Positions 1 through 7,180 of a DNA stretch of 9,902 nucleotides are shown here, piece by piece; the stretch's first letter is position 1; each line of letters starts with the position of its first letter. The stretch spans positions 1 to 9,902 of the forward strand of contig JANXSV010000158.1 in NCBI GenBank assembly GCA_025356505.1. The letters are read 5' to 3'. This stretch comes from Methylovirgula sp. (GTDB lineage Bacteria; Pseudomonadota; Alphaproteobacteria; Rhizobiales; Beijerinckiaceae). A program made the position numbers and the translations under genes. Under the pieces are notes generated by a model. That model searched no databases. It was given only the letters and a program-made list of their open reading frames with translations, and was not told the origin of the DNA.

Positions 1-284
1 ATCACTGCCTTACCGTGGCCGGGACCGGCAGCGTGGAAAACGCCATAGGCGAAACTCAGCCCCGCCAGCGTGCCCACCGCGTAGGGGCTGGCGGCAACAC
101 TATGAACCGAGGCGTTCAAACCCTGCTCAAAGGCGGCCTGCTGCGTCAAAATCCAGCCGAATACGCCCGTGGCAGATCCGCCTCCCTCCGATATGCCGAC
201 ATCAAAGGGCGACCGGGCCAATGCGTCGCTCAAACTGGCTGCGAGGAGCGCGATCGCCGTGATAGATTTTACTCCGCGCGTCAT
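1..284 (-). CDS. NicO/RcnA-type nickel/cobalt permease, 5' part only (runs off window)
   Basis: The visible part is 94 codons; the rest lies beyond the left edge. An N-terminal signal peptide or anchor (MTRGVKSITAIALLAASL..ALA) is followed by a periplasmic stretch and the start of the first membrane segment. That segment holds the family signature: residues around 78-94 read SFAYGVFHAAGPGHGKAV. The H-A-x-G-P-G-H-G-K motif is typical of NicO/RcnA transporters, which move Ni2+ or Co2+ across the inner membrane; the histidines are thought to bind the metal. The ATG at 282-284 is preceded by GAGG (plus positions 290-293) at 5 nt spacing. The gene starts 36 bp after the stop of the DUF1007 gene, and this pairing is common in proteobacteria, so the two are probably one operon. 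Metal and direction (import or export) cannot be told from the sequence. Confidence 0.88.
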   Translation of the reverse strand, partial: MTRGVKSITAIALLAASLSDALARSPFDVGISEGGGSATGVFGWILTQQAAFEQGLNASVHSVAASPYAVGTLAGLSFAYGVFHAAGPGHGKAV

Positions 285-320
285 GAGGACCTCAAACAAT
301 GCTGCATTATCGACCTGGTA

Positions 321-965
321 TCACGGGCAGGCCACAATGATTCTGGTCGCCAGTTTTATGCCAAAGTTAACGCCGGGCGACTCATTTGTGTTGGCGACAT
401 CCTTGAGCCGTTGCGCATCGGCCGCCTCCAGCTCTTTGGGTTTACTCGAACTGTTTGAGCATCCATTTGGCGCCCCGATCAAGGTCACCGCATCCTGCGG
501 CGCAAAGTCAAACTGCACGAAAAATTCCGGATCGTAAACTTGCAGCGTCATCGCCGGTTTGGCTGCCACAGGCGCGCTCAACGGCAGATCATAGGTCAGT
601 GTCACCAGCTTGTCCGCGCCGACATCGAGATGCTCATGGCTGGGCGCACCCATGTCCTGCGCCTTTCCACCCACCTTGAGCACCGTAAAATAGCCAAACT
701 CGGCCAGACTATCCATATTGACCTTGGCCAGCGGAGCAAGCTGTTCACGCGTCGGCATTTTGCCATCTGTGCCCAGACCCTGAACTTGAAACGACGAATA
801 GGCCTCATCAAAAGTCCAGCTATGCCGAAGTGCGGTGACTTTACCTGTTGCGTCAAAAATCATCTCGGCACGCGCCGTCACCCAAACATGCGGATGCGCC
901 CTCGCCGGACTTATCGCAACTGCACACAGACACGCCGCCGCCGCAAAAGCACTAAATTGTCTCAA
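321..965 (-). CDS. DUF1007 family periplasmic protein, partner of NicO permease (TTG start)
   Basis: A secreted protein of 214 residues. I place the start at a TTG (plus 963-965), because AAGGAG lies 6 nt upstream and translation from there begins directly with a signal peptide (MRQFSAFAAAACLCAVAISPARA). The longer open frame up to 1154 has no comparable ribosome-binding site and would put 63 unlikely residues before it. Predicted cleavage after Ala23 exposes His-Pro-His-Val-Trp at the mature N-terminus, the hallmark of DUF1007 (PF06226). Other family-like parts are the RHSWTFDEAYSSF stretch (about 47-59) and VYDPEFFVQF. Two cysteines, C169 and C213, could form a disulfide. The role is not established; co-occurrence with NicO permeases suggests a periplasmic metal-binding accessory protein. 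The C-terminal tail has no transmembrane helix. Confidence 0.87.
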   Translation of the reverse strand: MRQFSAFAAAACLCAVAISPARAHPHVWVTARAEMIFDATGKVTALRHSWTFDEAYSSFQVQGLGTDGKMPTREQLAPLAKVNMDSLAEFGYFTVLKVGGKAQDMGAPSHEHLDVGADKLVTLTYDLPLSAPVAAKPAMTLQVYDPEFFVQFDFAPQDAVTLIGAPNGCSNSSSKPKELEAADAQRLKDVANTNESPGVNFGIKLATRIIVACP

Positions 966-979
966 CCTGATCTCCTTGA
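959..979 (-). promoter_or_regulatory. Shine-Dalgarno and TTG start of the DUF1007 gene
   Basis: On the minus strand AAGGAGATCAGGTTG puts a near-perfect Shine-Dalgarno AAGGAG six bases before TTG. This decides the start against the longer open frame that begins at 1154. Confidence 0.8.
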
Positions 980-1033
980 TAAAAATGTGCGGCGGCAAGG
1001 CCTCCGGCTGATTCACATCTTTGATGCGGAATG

Positions 1034-1062
1034 AATATGCCAAAGGTGAGGCAGCCAGACAA
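1034..1062 (-). promoter_or_regulatory. Possible sigma70 promoter of the DUF1007-nicO operon
   Basis: On the minus strand TTGTCT (plus 1057-1062) and CATATT (plus 1034-1039) are separated by exactly 17 bp, each matching 4 of 6 consensus positions. A transcript would start about 60 bp before the TTG codon. The 181-bp gap after kdsD is large enough for an own promoter. I see no kdsD terminator, no B12 riboswitch box and no clear metal-regulator operator in this gap. Confidence 0.35.
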
Positions 1063-1146
1063 CTCCAGGTTATTGGCGGAAGATTTATGATTGTATTCGC
1101 CAAGTCCTTGTTAGGCATTTGCCAACTCTCGCCCGCAAAAGGCCCT

Positions 1147-2157
1147 TCAAGCAACGCCTAACCGCAGCAAGTCATGAACATGGACAATTCCGGCTGGCTT
1201 ACTGCTTTCAATCACCACCAGCACCGAAACTTTGTGCCGGTTTAACATTTCGAGCGCTTCTGCAGCCAGATCGGCGGGCTTTATTTGCAGCGGGGAGCGC
1301 TGCATCAGATCTTCTACCGGCAGTGATAGAATATTGGCGCGTTCGACATTGCGACGCAAATCACCATCCGTGATTATCCCGCACAGATTGCCTTCGAGAT
1401 CCAGAACCAGAACGCAGCCGAGCCGCTTCTGCGACATTACAACAACCGCGCTTGCCATGGATGACCCGCGCAAAACAATGGGAATCTCGTCGCCGGAATG
1501 CATCACATCGCGCACATGCAGAAGGCGCGCACCAAGCTTGCCGCCGGGGTGATATTGTCTGAAATCCTGCGCTGTGAAACCGCGCGTTTCCAGCAAAGCC
1601 ACCGCAAGAGCGTCCCCTAAAACCAGCTGCATTGTGGTTGAAGTGGTCGGTGCCAGACCGTTGGGACAGGCTTCTTCCGACTTCGGCAGAACCAGAGCGG
1701 CATCCGCCTCACGCGCCAGAGTCCCGGCGGCATTGGCCGTAACGGCCACCAAAAATATATTGAAGCGCCGCGAAAATGTAATGATATCTGCCAATTCGGC
1801 GGTCTCGCCAGACCATGACAATGCCAGAATGGCATCTCCTTCCTGGATCATGCCCATATCGCCGTGGCTGGCCTCGGCCGGATGCACGAAGAAGGCAGGC
1901 GTGCCGGTGGAGGCGAGCGTGGCTGCGACCTTACGACCGACATGGCCGGATTTTCCCATGCCCGACACCACAACCCGGCCTTTAAGTGCGGCAAGGCGGG
2001 TTACAACCTCGGTAAAGCAAGCCGCCAAATCACTTGTCCCGCCGTCCGAAAATGCTGCCGCCAAAGCGATCAGTCCGGCGCGTTCGATTTGAAAGGTTTT
2101 GAGAGCGGATTGAACCGCGATCGAGGGCGTATGAGGCGGAGTTTTTTCATTGTTCAT
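1147..2157 (-). CDS. kdsD: Arabinose-5-phosphate isomerase (KpsF/GutQ family)
   Basis: A cytoplasmic enzyme of 336 residues, the usual length for the family. It interconverts D-ribulose 5-phosphate and D-arabinose 5-phosphate, the first step toward Kdo, the sugar joining lipid A to the LPS core. The N-terminal SIS domain (about 45-180) carries VVSGMGKSGHVGRK and HPAEASHGDMG, then SEEACPNGLAPTTST and YHPGGKLG. Two CBS domains follow (about 218-275 and 283-336). The catalytic residues I recall for E. coli KdsD (K59, E111, E152, H193) fall here at K69, E121, E162 and H203, all shifted by exactly ten, so the active site looks intact. The ATG at 2155-2157 has AAGAG six bases upstream. The other kds genes are not beside it. 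It is divergent from the outer-membrane barrel gene, so the two may share regulation. Confidence 0.95.
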   Translation of the reverse strand: MNNEKTPPHTPSIAVQSALKTFQIERAGLIALAAAFSDGGTSDLAACFTEVVTRLAALKGRVVVSGMGKSGHVGRKVAATLASTGTPAFFVHPAEASHGDMGMIQEGDAILALSWSGETAELADIITFSRRFNIFLVAVTANAAGTLAREADAALVLPKSEEACPNGLAPTTSTTMQLVLGDALAVALLETRGFTAQDFRQYHPGGKLGARLLHVRDVMHSGDEIPIVLRGSSMASAVVVMSQKRLGCVLVLDLEGNLCGIITDGDLRRNVERANILSLPVEDLMQRSPLQIKPADLAAEALEMLNRHKVSVLVVIESSKPAGIVHVHDLLRLGVA

Positions 2158-2213
2158 GGGTCGCTCTTACCACCAATTTTCGCCAAATTCGACTCCATTC
2201 AAACGCCGGAGCG

Positions 2214-2246
2214 CTAACCAAGCATTAACCATAAATCGTTAACCAT
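2214..2246. promoter_or_regulatory. CtrA-like binding-site array in the kdsD / barrel-gene divergent region
   Basis: Three related boxes lie in direct orientation: CTAACCAA (2214-2221), TTAACCAT (2225-2232) and TTAACCAT (2239-2246). The first two form CTAA-N7-TTAAC, which matches the alphaproteobacterial CtrA consensus TTAA-N7-TTAAC at 8 of 9 defined bases. The third is a second copy of TTAACCAT, the known CtrA half-site octamer. The last box ends 17 bp before the barrel-gene start codon and about 90 bp before kdsD. The motif matches are seen directly; binding by CtrA is inferred. Confidence 0.6.
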
Positions 2247-2263
2247 CAGGCACCGCAATCAAA

Positions 2264-3898
2264 TTGACGCTGTCCGTGCCCGCTCGCTATGCCCGCAACT
2301 GTTCCCGCTCGCTGCGCGCCCTTGGCGGTTTTGCGGCTGTAGCCTGCGTCGCTTTCATCAATGCAGCCAGTGCGCAGCAAAGCCTCACCCTGCGGGGCTC
2401 TCAAACCGGCATTGAAGACCCGTCCCAGCCCCTGCCCGCTGCTGTACCTCCGGACCCTTTCGCCCTGCCAACAGATGAGGACCGCGGAGCCGCTGTCCCT
2501 AAGCCAAAAACAACTGTCGCCAAACCCGTGCCAGCATTACCGCCGCTGCAGGCCTATGCAACCTATCCGCCAGCCAATGTTGCCAGTCGCGCCAAACGTA
2601 AAGTGAGCGGGCCGGCAAAGCCGCTTGCCACCACTGGCCTGCCGCCGCTGCCCAACGCCGCTGGCCAACCTAAGCGCATCACCAAATATGACCCCAATCC
2701 GGCACCTGCGCCCACAGCGGCGGCCATCCCAGCCCCGCCAATTGTCAAAGCGCCGCCGTCAGCCATTGGCCCCTATGATCCCATCGGCTTTGACGTCGGC
2801 GGCCTGCGCCTGACGCCGTTTGTCGAAGGCGATATCGGCTATGATTCAAACCCGGCGCAATCACCTGTTTCCAACGGATCCGGCTTTGCACGGGCCGAGG
2901 TGGGCGCAACGTTCAAATCGGATTGGTCGCGAAATTCGCTCATTGGCAGTCTGAAAGCCGGATATACCGACTATTTCACTGCGCATTCGAGCAGTCATCC
3001 TGATGTCGCCTTCACCGCCACCGGAAAAATAGACGTCACGCGCGATACGGATATTAATCTTGAAAGCCATTTCAACTACTCCACCCAGCGCAATCTGCAG
3101 ACGCTTTCAGGCGTCACCAGCAATGTGACCTCCGGCGTTTACGATTCGGGCGTTGCCGCCGGTGTGACACGGCGCTTTGGCCGCCTGGTGACGACGCTGC
3201 GCGGATCGCTGGATCGCACCACCTTTGCCAATCCGACTATCGGCGGAACAACACTTCCCCTTTCGAGCGATAATTTCACCGCCTATGAACTGCGCGGCCG
3301 CGCCGGATATGAGCTCACGCCCGGATTTATCCCGTATGTCCAGGCAAGCATCGACACAAGACAACGTGATAGCAAGCTCGACAGCAATGGCTTTGCCCGC
3401 TCGTCGCGCGGAACCAGCGCGCGCCTCGGCACCAGTTACGAGCTGAGCCGTATCCTCACAGCCGATGTCAACCTTGGCCTTGGAACACGCGATTATGCCG
3501 ACGCCCGCTTGAAAACCAACGTCGGCCCCGTAGCCGATCTCTCGCTCATCTGGCAGGCAACGCCGCTGACAACTGTGACGCTTAAGGGAACTGCCTCACA
3601 GGATGAGACCGGCCTCACCGGGGCAACTGGCATTAGGGACACAAAAGCCACTTTACAGGTGGATCACGCGCTGTTGCGCAATTTGAATGTGACCGGCATC
3701 CTTGGCTATCAAAACAACAAATATGTCGGTACTGCGCGCTCTGACCAGATCGCAACCGCCTCGCTGGCCGCAACTTATGCCTTCACGCGCGACATATCTG
3801 TGCGCGGGTCGTATAATTACACGCGCCAGTCCAGCCCCGACCCCGGCTCGCGCTACACGGACAATGTGTTTCTGTTTGGCATAAAACTACAACATTAG
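2264..3898 (+). CDS. Outer-membrane beta-barrel protein (BBP2-like) with proline-rich N-terminal extension
   Basis: A protein of 544 residues. A signal peptide (about 1-37) contains the hydrophobic stretch GGFAAVACVAFINAASA and is cut before QQ. Residues about 45-168 are low-complexity, rich in Pro, Ala and Lys, probably an unfolded periplasmic segment. From about residue 170 (YDPIGFDVGGLRLTPF, then GDIGYDSNP) to the end, short amphipathic strands alternate with turns, as in a transmembrane barrel of the BBP2_2 (PF10082) kind; the last strand is DNVFLFGIKLQ. The final residue is His, not the usual Phe. No start is ideal: TTG at 2264 is chosen, GTG at 2276 would serve equally well, an in-frame stop at 2240 excludes anything further upstream, and the Shine-Dalgarno is weak. 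Substrate or function is unknown. The stop lies 2 bp from the convergent glpK stop. Confidence 0.82.
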   Translation: MTLSVPARYARNCSRSLRALGGFAAVACVAFINAASAQQSLTLRGSQTGIEDPSQPLPAAVPPDPFALPTDEDRGAAVPKPKTTVAKPVPALPPLQAYATYPPANVASRAKRKVSGPAKPLATTGLPPLPNAAGQPKRITKYDPNPAPAPTAAAIPAPPIVKAPPSAIGPYDPIGFDVGGLRLTPFVEGDIGYDSNPAQSPVSNGSGFARAEVGATFKSDWSRNSLIGSLKAGYTDYFTAHSSSHPDVAFTATGKIDVTRDTDINLESHFNYSTQRNLQTLSGVTSNVTSGVYDSGVAAGVTRRFGRLVTTLRGSLDRTTFANPTIGGTTLPLSSDNFTAYELRGRAGYELTPGFIPYVQASIDTRQRDSKLDSNGFARSSRGTSARLGTSYELSRILTADVNLGLGTRDYADARLKTNVGPVADLSLIWQATPLTTVTLKGTASQDETGLTGATGIRDTKATLQVDHALLRNLNVTGILGYQNNKYVGTARSDQIATASLAATYAFTRDISVRGSYNYTRQSSPDPGSRYTDNVFLFGIKLQH

Positions 3899-3900
3899 GC

Positions 3901-5394
3901 TCAAATTTTGCCAAGCGTCCGAAACACCGCTTCTTTCCACGACGCATATTTGGTCTTGCGTTCATGGTCCGCCATCATCGGGGTGAAGCGGCGTTCCAAA
4001 CTCCAATCCTTGGCGAATTTCTCCGGCTTGTCATAAATGCCCGACTGATATCCAGCCAGATAGGCCGCGCCAAGCGCCGTCGTTTCCAAAACAATTGGCC
4101 TATCCACCGACACGCCGAGAATGTCGCTCAAGGCCTGCATCGTCCAATCGGAGGCACTCATACCGCCATCAACCCGCAAGACCGTTTTACTGGTTGCGTC
4201 CCAGTCTCTGCGCATGGCTTCGAGCAAATCCCGCGTTTGAAAGCAAACCGCTTCCAGAGCTGCCTTGGCAATTTCTCTATTGGTCGTGGCTCGGGTCAAA
4301 CCAAACATCGCACCGCGACACTCCGCATCCCAGTATGGCGCTCCCAAACCGACAAAAGCCGGCACGAGAATCACGTCCTGCCCGGCGTCGGCCTGCTCTG
4401 CCAAGGCCCCCGCTTCACCTGCCTTTGCGATGATCTTCAGCCCGTCGCGCAGCCATTGCACCGCCGCTCCGGCGATGAAAATCGAACCTTCCAGCGCATA
4501 GGTCCGTTCGCCATTGAGTTGGTAGGCAATCGTGGTGAGCAAACGGTTTTTGGAGTCCACAGCATCTTCGCCGGTGTTCAGCAAGGCGAAACAACCGGTG
4601 CCATAGGTGCTTTTCATCATGCCCGGCTTGAAGCAGGCCTGACCAATCATCGCCGCATGCTGATCGCCCGCAATGCCGCGCACAGGGATGGCCGCCCCGA
4701 AAAGCTCCGGCGCGCAAGTGCCAAATTCGGAGGCGCAATCTCGAACCTCAGGAAGAATTTCCCGCGGAACATTCAGTAAGCGGCAAAGCTTTTTTGACCA
4801 TTCCCCGCGATGAATATCGAACAACAGCGTGCGCGACGCATTGGTCGCGTCGGTTAAATGGGATTTGCCCCCGGTTAACCGCCACAGCAGGAAGCTATCG
4901 ATTGTGCCAAATGCAAGCTCGCCATTTTCCGCGCTTTTCCTTGCGCCGGGCACGTGATCCAGAATCCATGCGGCTTTGGTGCCGGAAAAATAAGGATCCA
5001 GAAGCAAGCCCGTTTTGCGTCGGAAGGTTTTTTCGCAGTCGTCCTCGCGCAATTTGGCGCAGACATCGGCAGTGCGCCGGTCTTGCCACACGATGGCATT
5101 ATAGATCGGCTTGCCGGTATTTCGATCCCAGATCAGCGTGGTCTCACGCTGGTTGGTAATGCCAAGCGCGACGACATCGCTGGCTTTGATTTTTGATTTT
5201 TTCAACGCCGCCCGGCATGTCTCCAGCACCGAAGTCCAGATGTCTTCAGGGTCATGCTCAACCCATCCGGATTGCGGGTAATGTTGCGGAAATTCCTTTT
5301 GCGCGCTGGCAACCACCTTCTTCGCCTCATCGAACACCATTGCGCGTGTTGATGTCGTTCCTTGGTCAATTGCCAGGATGTAGGAGCTTGCCAT
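3901..5394 (-). CDS. glpK: Glycerol kinase
   Basis: A cytoplasmic FGGY-family kinase of 497 residues, full length for GlpK; it converts glycerol and ATP to sn-glycerol 3-phosphate and so traps glycerol taken up by facilitated diffusion. Seen: the phosphate-binding DQGTTSTR at 10-17, NQRETT with R83 and E84, Y135 in [11 protein letters not shown], the catalytic aspartate D244 in [19 protein letters not shown], and the C-terminal [10 protein letters not shown] and [12 protein letters not shown]83, E84 and Y135 match the glycerol-binding residues of E. coli GlpK in number and type. I choose the ATG at 5392-5394, since GGAG stands 7 nt upstream and the family N-terminus begins there; an ATG 11 codons further up lacks this. 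No glpF or glpD is adjacent. The neighbour is a divergent sugar ABC ATPase. Confidence 0.96.
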   Translation of the reverse strand: MASSYILAIDQGTTSTRAMVFDEAKKVVASAQKEFPQHYPQSGWVEHDPEDIWTSVLETCRAALKKSKIKASDVVALGITNQRETTLIWDRNTGKPIYNAIVWQDRRTADVCAKLREDDCEKTFRRKTGLLLDPYFSGTKAAWILDHVPGARKSAENGELAFGTIDSFLLWRLTGGKSHLTDATNASRTLLFDIHRGEWSKKLCRLLNVPREILPEVRDCASEFGTCAPELFGAAIPVRGIAGDQHAAMIGQACFKPGMMKSTYGTGCFALLNTGEDAVDSKNRLLTTIAYQLNGERTYALEGSIFIAGAAVQWLRDGLKIIAKAGEAGALAEQADAGQDVILVPAFVGLGAPYWDAECRGAMFGLTRATTNREIAKAALEAVCFQTRDLLEAMRRDWDATSKTVLRVDGGMSASDWTMQALSDILGVSVDRPIVLETTALGAAYLAGYQSGIYDKPEKFAKDWSLERRFTPMMADHERKTKYASWKEAVFRTLGKI

Positions 5395-5426
5395 TTTAGT
5401 CTCCGCTTTTTCAAGCATTTTGCACA

Positions 5427-5455
5427 AATTTAAGACAGACTTGCGTCAGATGCAA
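5427..5455 (-). promoter_or_regulatory. Probable glpK promoter with overlapping dyad
   Basis: On the minus strand TTGCAT (plus 5450-5455) and TAAATT (plus 5427-5432) are 17 bp apart, a fair sigma70-type pair about 35 bp before the glpK ATG. The -35 box and the adjoining spacer bases are covered by an inverted repeat at 5441-5455, TTGCGTC-A-GATGCAA, with 6 of 7 positions matching. That placement suits a repressor or activator operator. The protein that binds is unknown. Confidence 0.45.
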
Positions 5456-5492
5456 TCGCAGGCGGAATTTCGCTAAAGCTAAGACAAGTTCA

Positions 5493-5531
5493 TTGCCCAA
5501 ACCGCGCGCTTCTGCCTATGATATCGATAAC
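5493..5531 (+). promoter_or_regulatory. Probable promoter and start-site dyad of the sugar ABC ATPase gene
   Basis: TTGCCC (5493-5498) and TATGAT (5517-5522) are 18 bp apart; TATGAT matches 5 of 6 consensus bases. An imperfect palindrome, GATATCGATAAC (5520-5531, perfect core TATCGATA), overlaps the -10 box and the expected transcription start, a typical place for a repressor operator. AGAGG at 5541-5545 is the ribosome-binding site, 8 nt before the ATG. Confidence 0.45.
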
Positions 5532-5553
5532 GTAACTTGTAGAGGCTTGCCGC

Positions 5554-7062
5554 ATGAGCATCGTTGAAACCGCACCGCTCATACGTTTCGATCATATTGT
5601 CAAAAGCTTCGGTGGTACCCGCGCTTTAAAGGACGTGAGCCTTGATATTTATCCGGGCGAAATTCTCGCCCTGCTGGGTGAAAACGGCGCGGGGAAATCC
5701 ACACTCATCAAAAGTCTGGCCGGAATTTACGCATTGGACAGCGGCGCAATTCTTTATCGCGGTGCGCCATACAGCCATAAGCCCGCAAAATTCAATGTCC
5801 GCCAGAAGGTAGCCTTCATCCATCAAGACCTCGGGCTGATTGATTGGATGTCGATCGCGGAAAATATGGCGCTCGCCATCGGCTACCCTAAAAAAAGCTT
5901 GTTGGTGGATTGGAAAGCCGCCGAGGCGCAGGCGGCGCGTGCATTGGCCCAGATCGGGTGCGATCTTGACCCTTCAACGCGCGTACAGGATTTGACCCGC
6001 ACCGAAAAATCGCTGGTCGCCATCGCCCGTGCGCTCAGCGTCGAGGCCGATGTCATTGTCCTCGATGAGCCTAGCGCGTCTCTGCCCGCAGACGAGGTGC
6101 ACCGCATGTTCGACGCGCTGCGCCCGCTCAAGGCGCGCGGGGTTGGTATGATTTATGTGTCGCACCGTCTCGACGAAGTGTTCGAGATTGCCGATCGCGT
6201 CGCTGTCTTGCGGGACGGTTCGCTGGTGGGTGACAAAATGGTCAAGGATACAACGCCGGACGAATTGATTGCCATGATTGTCGGAAAAGCATTCGAACGC
6301 TATCAGGCCAAAGCCCGAACCAATCTCTCGCCTCTGCTCCAAGTGGAAAACTTGAGCGTGGAGGGCAATGCTCCGGTAAGTTTCGGCGTCCAGCGCGGCG
6401 AAATCATCGGACTCGTCGGATTGCGCGGAGCAGGACAGGAAAATGTCGGCCGGGCTCTGTTCGGCGCTGTTGCGATGAGCGGCAGCATTCTTCTCGATGG
6501 CACGACGCCCGATCTGAGCAGCTCCGGTGCCGCCATAAAATCCGGTATCGGCCTCATTGCGCGCGACAGGGTGGACGAATCCACCGCGCAGGGGCTTAGC
6601 ATTCGCGAAAACACTTTTCTCAATCCCAAGGCGCACGGGCGCAAACATTTTGTATTTTCACGCCCCTCAGCCGAGATCAAGGCCGCCCGGATCATCGGCG
6701 AAAAAGTCGGTTTGCGCCCCAATGCGCCGGAGCTGCCCATCGAGGCGCTTTCGGGGGGAAACCAGCAAAAGGTGGTGGTCGGCAGATGGCTCGATACCGG
6801 CGGCAAGCTCTTGATTGCCGAAGATCCGACCGCCGGGGTCGATGTCGGCGCAAAGGCAGAAATCTATCGCCTGCTTGAAACCGCGCTGGATTCCGGCCTT
6901 GGCGTCATTGTCGTCTCCACCGATTTTGAAGAAGTGGCGCGATTATGCCACCGCGCTCTGGTGTTTTCACAAGGCGAAATCGTCGGAGAATTGTCCGGCG
7001 ATGCTCTCACGATAGAAAATCTTATCGCCAAAGCCTCGGTCAAATCACCCAAGGCCGCGTGA
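5554..7062 (+). CDS. Sugar ABC transporter, double-domain ATP-binding protein (CUT2/RbsA type), no permease alongside
   Basis: A protein of 502 residues with two fused nucleotide-binding domains, the layout of RbsA/XylG/MglA ATPases that drive monosaccharide import. Domain 1 has Walker [10 protein letters not shown] (42-50), Walker B VIVLDEP (D171, E172) and the switch histidine in YVSHRLDEV. Its signature is [15 protein letters not shown] (147-161) instead of a canonical LSGGQ. Domain 2 has a degenerate Walker A (GLRGAGQEN, no Lys), as usual in this family, but an intact signature LSGGNQQK (399-406) and [12 protein letters not shown] (Walker B end at E423, D424). CUT2 systems also need a periplasmic binding protein and a permease; neither lies on either side here. 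The substrate cannot be predicted. The gene is divergent from glpK and has its own promoter-like sequence. Confidence 0.92.
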   Translation: MSIVETAPLIRFDHIVKSFGGTRALKDVSLDIYPGEILALLGENGAGKSTLIKSLAGIYALDSGAILYRGAPYSHKPAKFNVRQKVAFIHQDLGLIDWMSIAENMALAIGYPKKSLLVDWKAAEAQAARALAQIGCDLDPSTRVQDLTRTEKSLVAIARALSVEADVIVLDEPSASLPADEVHRMFDALRPLKARGVGMIYVSHRLDEVFEIADRVAVLRDGSLVGDKMVKDTTPDELIAMIVGKAFERYQAKARTNLSPLLQVENLSVEGNAPVSFGVQRGEIIGLVGLRGAGQENVGRALFGAVAMSGSILLDGTTPDLSSSGAAIKSGIGLIARDRVDESTAQGLSIRENTFLNPKAHGRKHFVFSRPSAEIKAARIIGEKVGLRPNAPELPIEALSGGNQQKVVVGRWLDTGGKLLIAEDPTAGVDVGAKAEIYRLLETALDSGLGVIVVSTDFEEVARLCHRALVFSQGEIVGELSGDALTIENLIAKASVKSPKAA

Positions 7063-7120
7063 CGCACAAAAATGTGAGCGTAAAACTCGGTTTGCATGGC
7101 TCAATGGTGCCAGGCGCGCC

Positions 7121-7149
7121 TTGCAGCATTGCGTCGGCGTTCTTATAAC
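7121..7149 (+). promoter_or_regulatory. Possible trxB promoter
   Basis: TTGCAG (7121-7126) is followed after 17 bp by TATAAC (7144-7149), which matches 5 of 6 bases of the -10 consensus. It sits 31 bp before the chosen trxB ATG, so trxB need not depend on read-through from the ABC ATPase gene. The -35 match is weak (3 of 6). Confidence 0.4.
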
Positions 7150-7180
7150 AAGTTCACTAAATCCCTTCCAAGAGTTCCCC

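Noticed and set aside
15..458. Plus-strand open frame of 147 codons over the left end
   Set aside because: It lies antisense to the NicO and DUF1007 genes, which have family motifs, a signal peptide and good ribosome-binding sites; the plus-strand product resembles nothing.
966..1146. Cobalamin riboswitch or nickel-regulator operator ahead of the metal genes
   Set aside because: I looked for the conserved B12-box sequence and for NikR-like and RcnR-like inverted repeats on the minus strand and found none convincing.
966..1154. N-terminal extension of the DUF1007 protein by 63 residues
   Set aside because: The extra residues would precede a normal signal peptide and have no Shine-Dalgarno; the internal TTG with AAGGAG is the better start.
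1574..2092. Plus-strand open frame of 172 codons opposite kdsD
   Set aside because: It is antisense to the SIS domain of kdsD, in which all four catalytic residues are conserved.
3964..4779. Open frame of 271 codons on the plus strand opposite glpK
   Set aside because: It is antisense to a full-length, strongly conserved glycerol kinase, has no ribosome-binding site and its translation shows no recognisable family or domain; it is a GC-rich shadow frame.
5974..6648. Open frame of 224 codons on the minus strand inside the ABC ATPase gene
   Set aside because: It mirrors codons of the conserved ATPase motifs and encodes a His/Arg-rich protein with no recognisable domain.
7062..7081. Terminator hairpin after the ABC ATPase gene (CACA-AAAA-TGTG with flanking ACG/CGT)
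   Set aside because: The stem is short and bulged and is followed by AAAAC, not by a T run.
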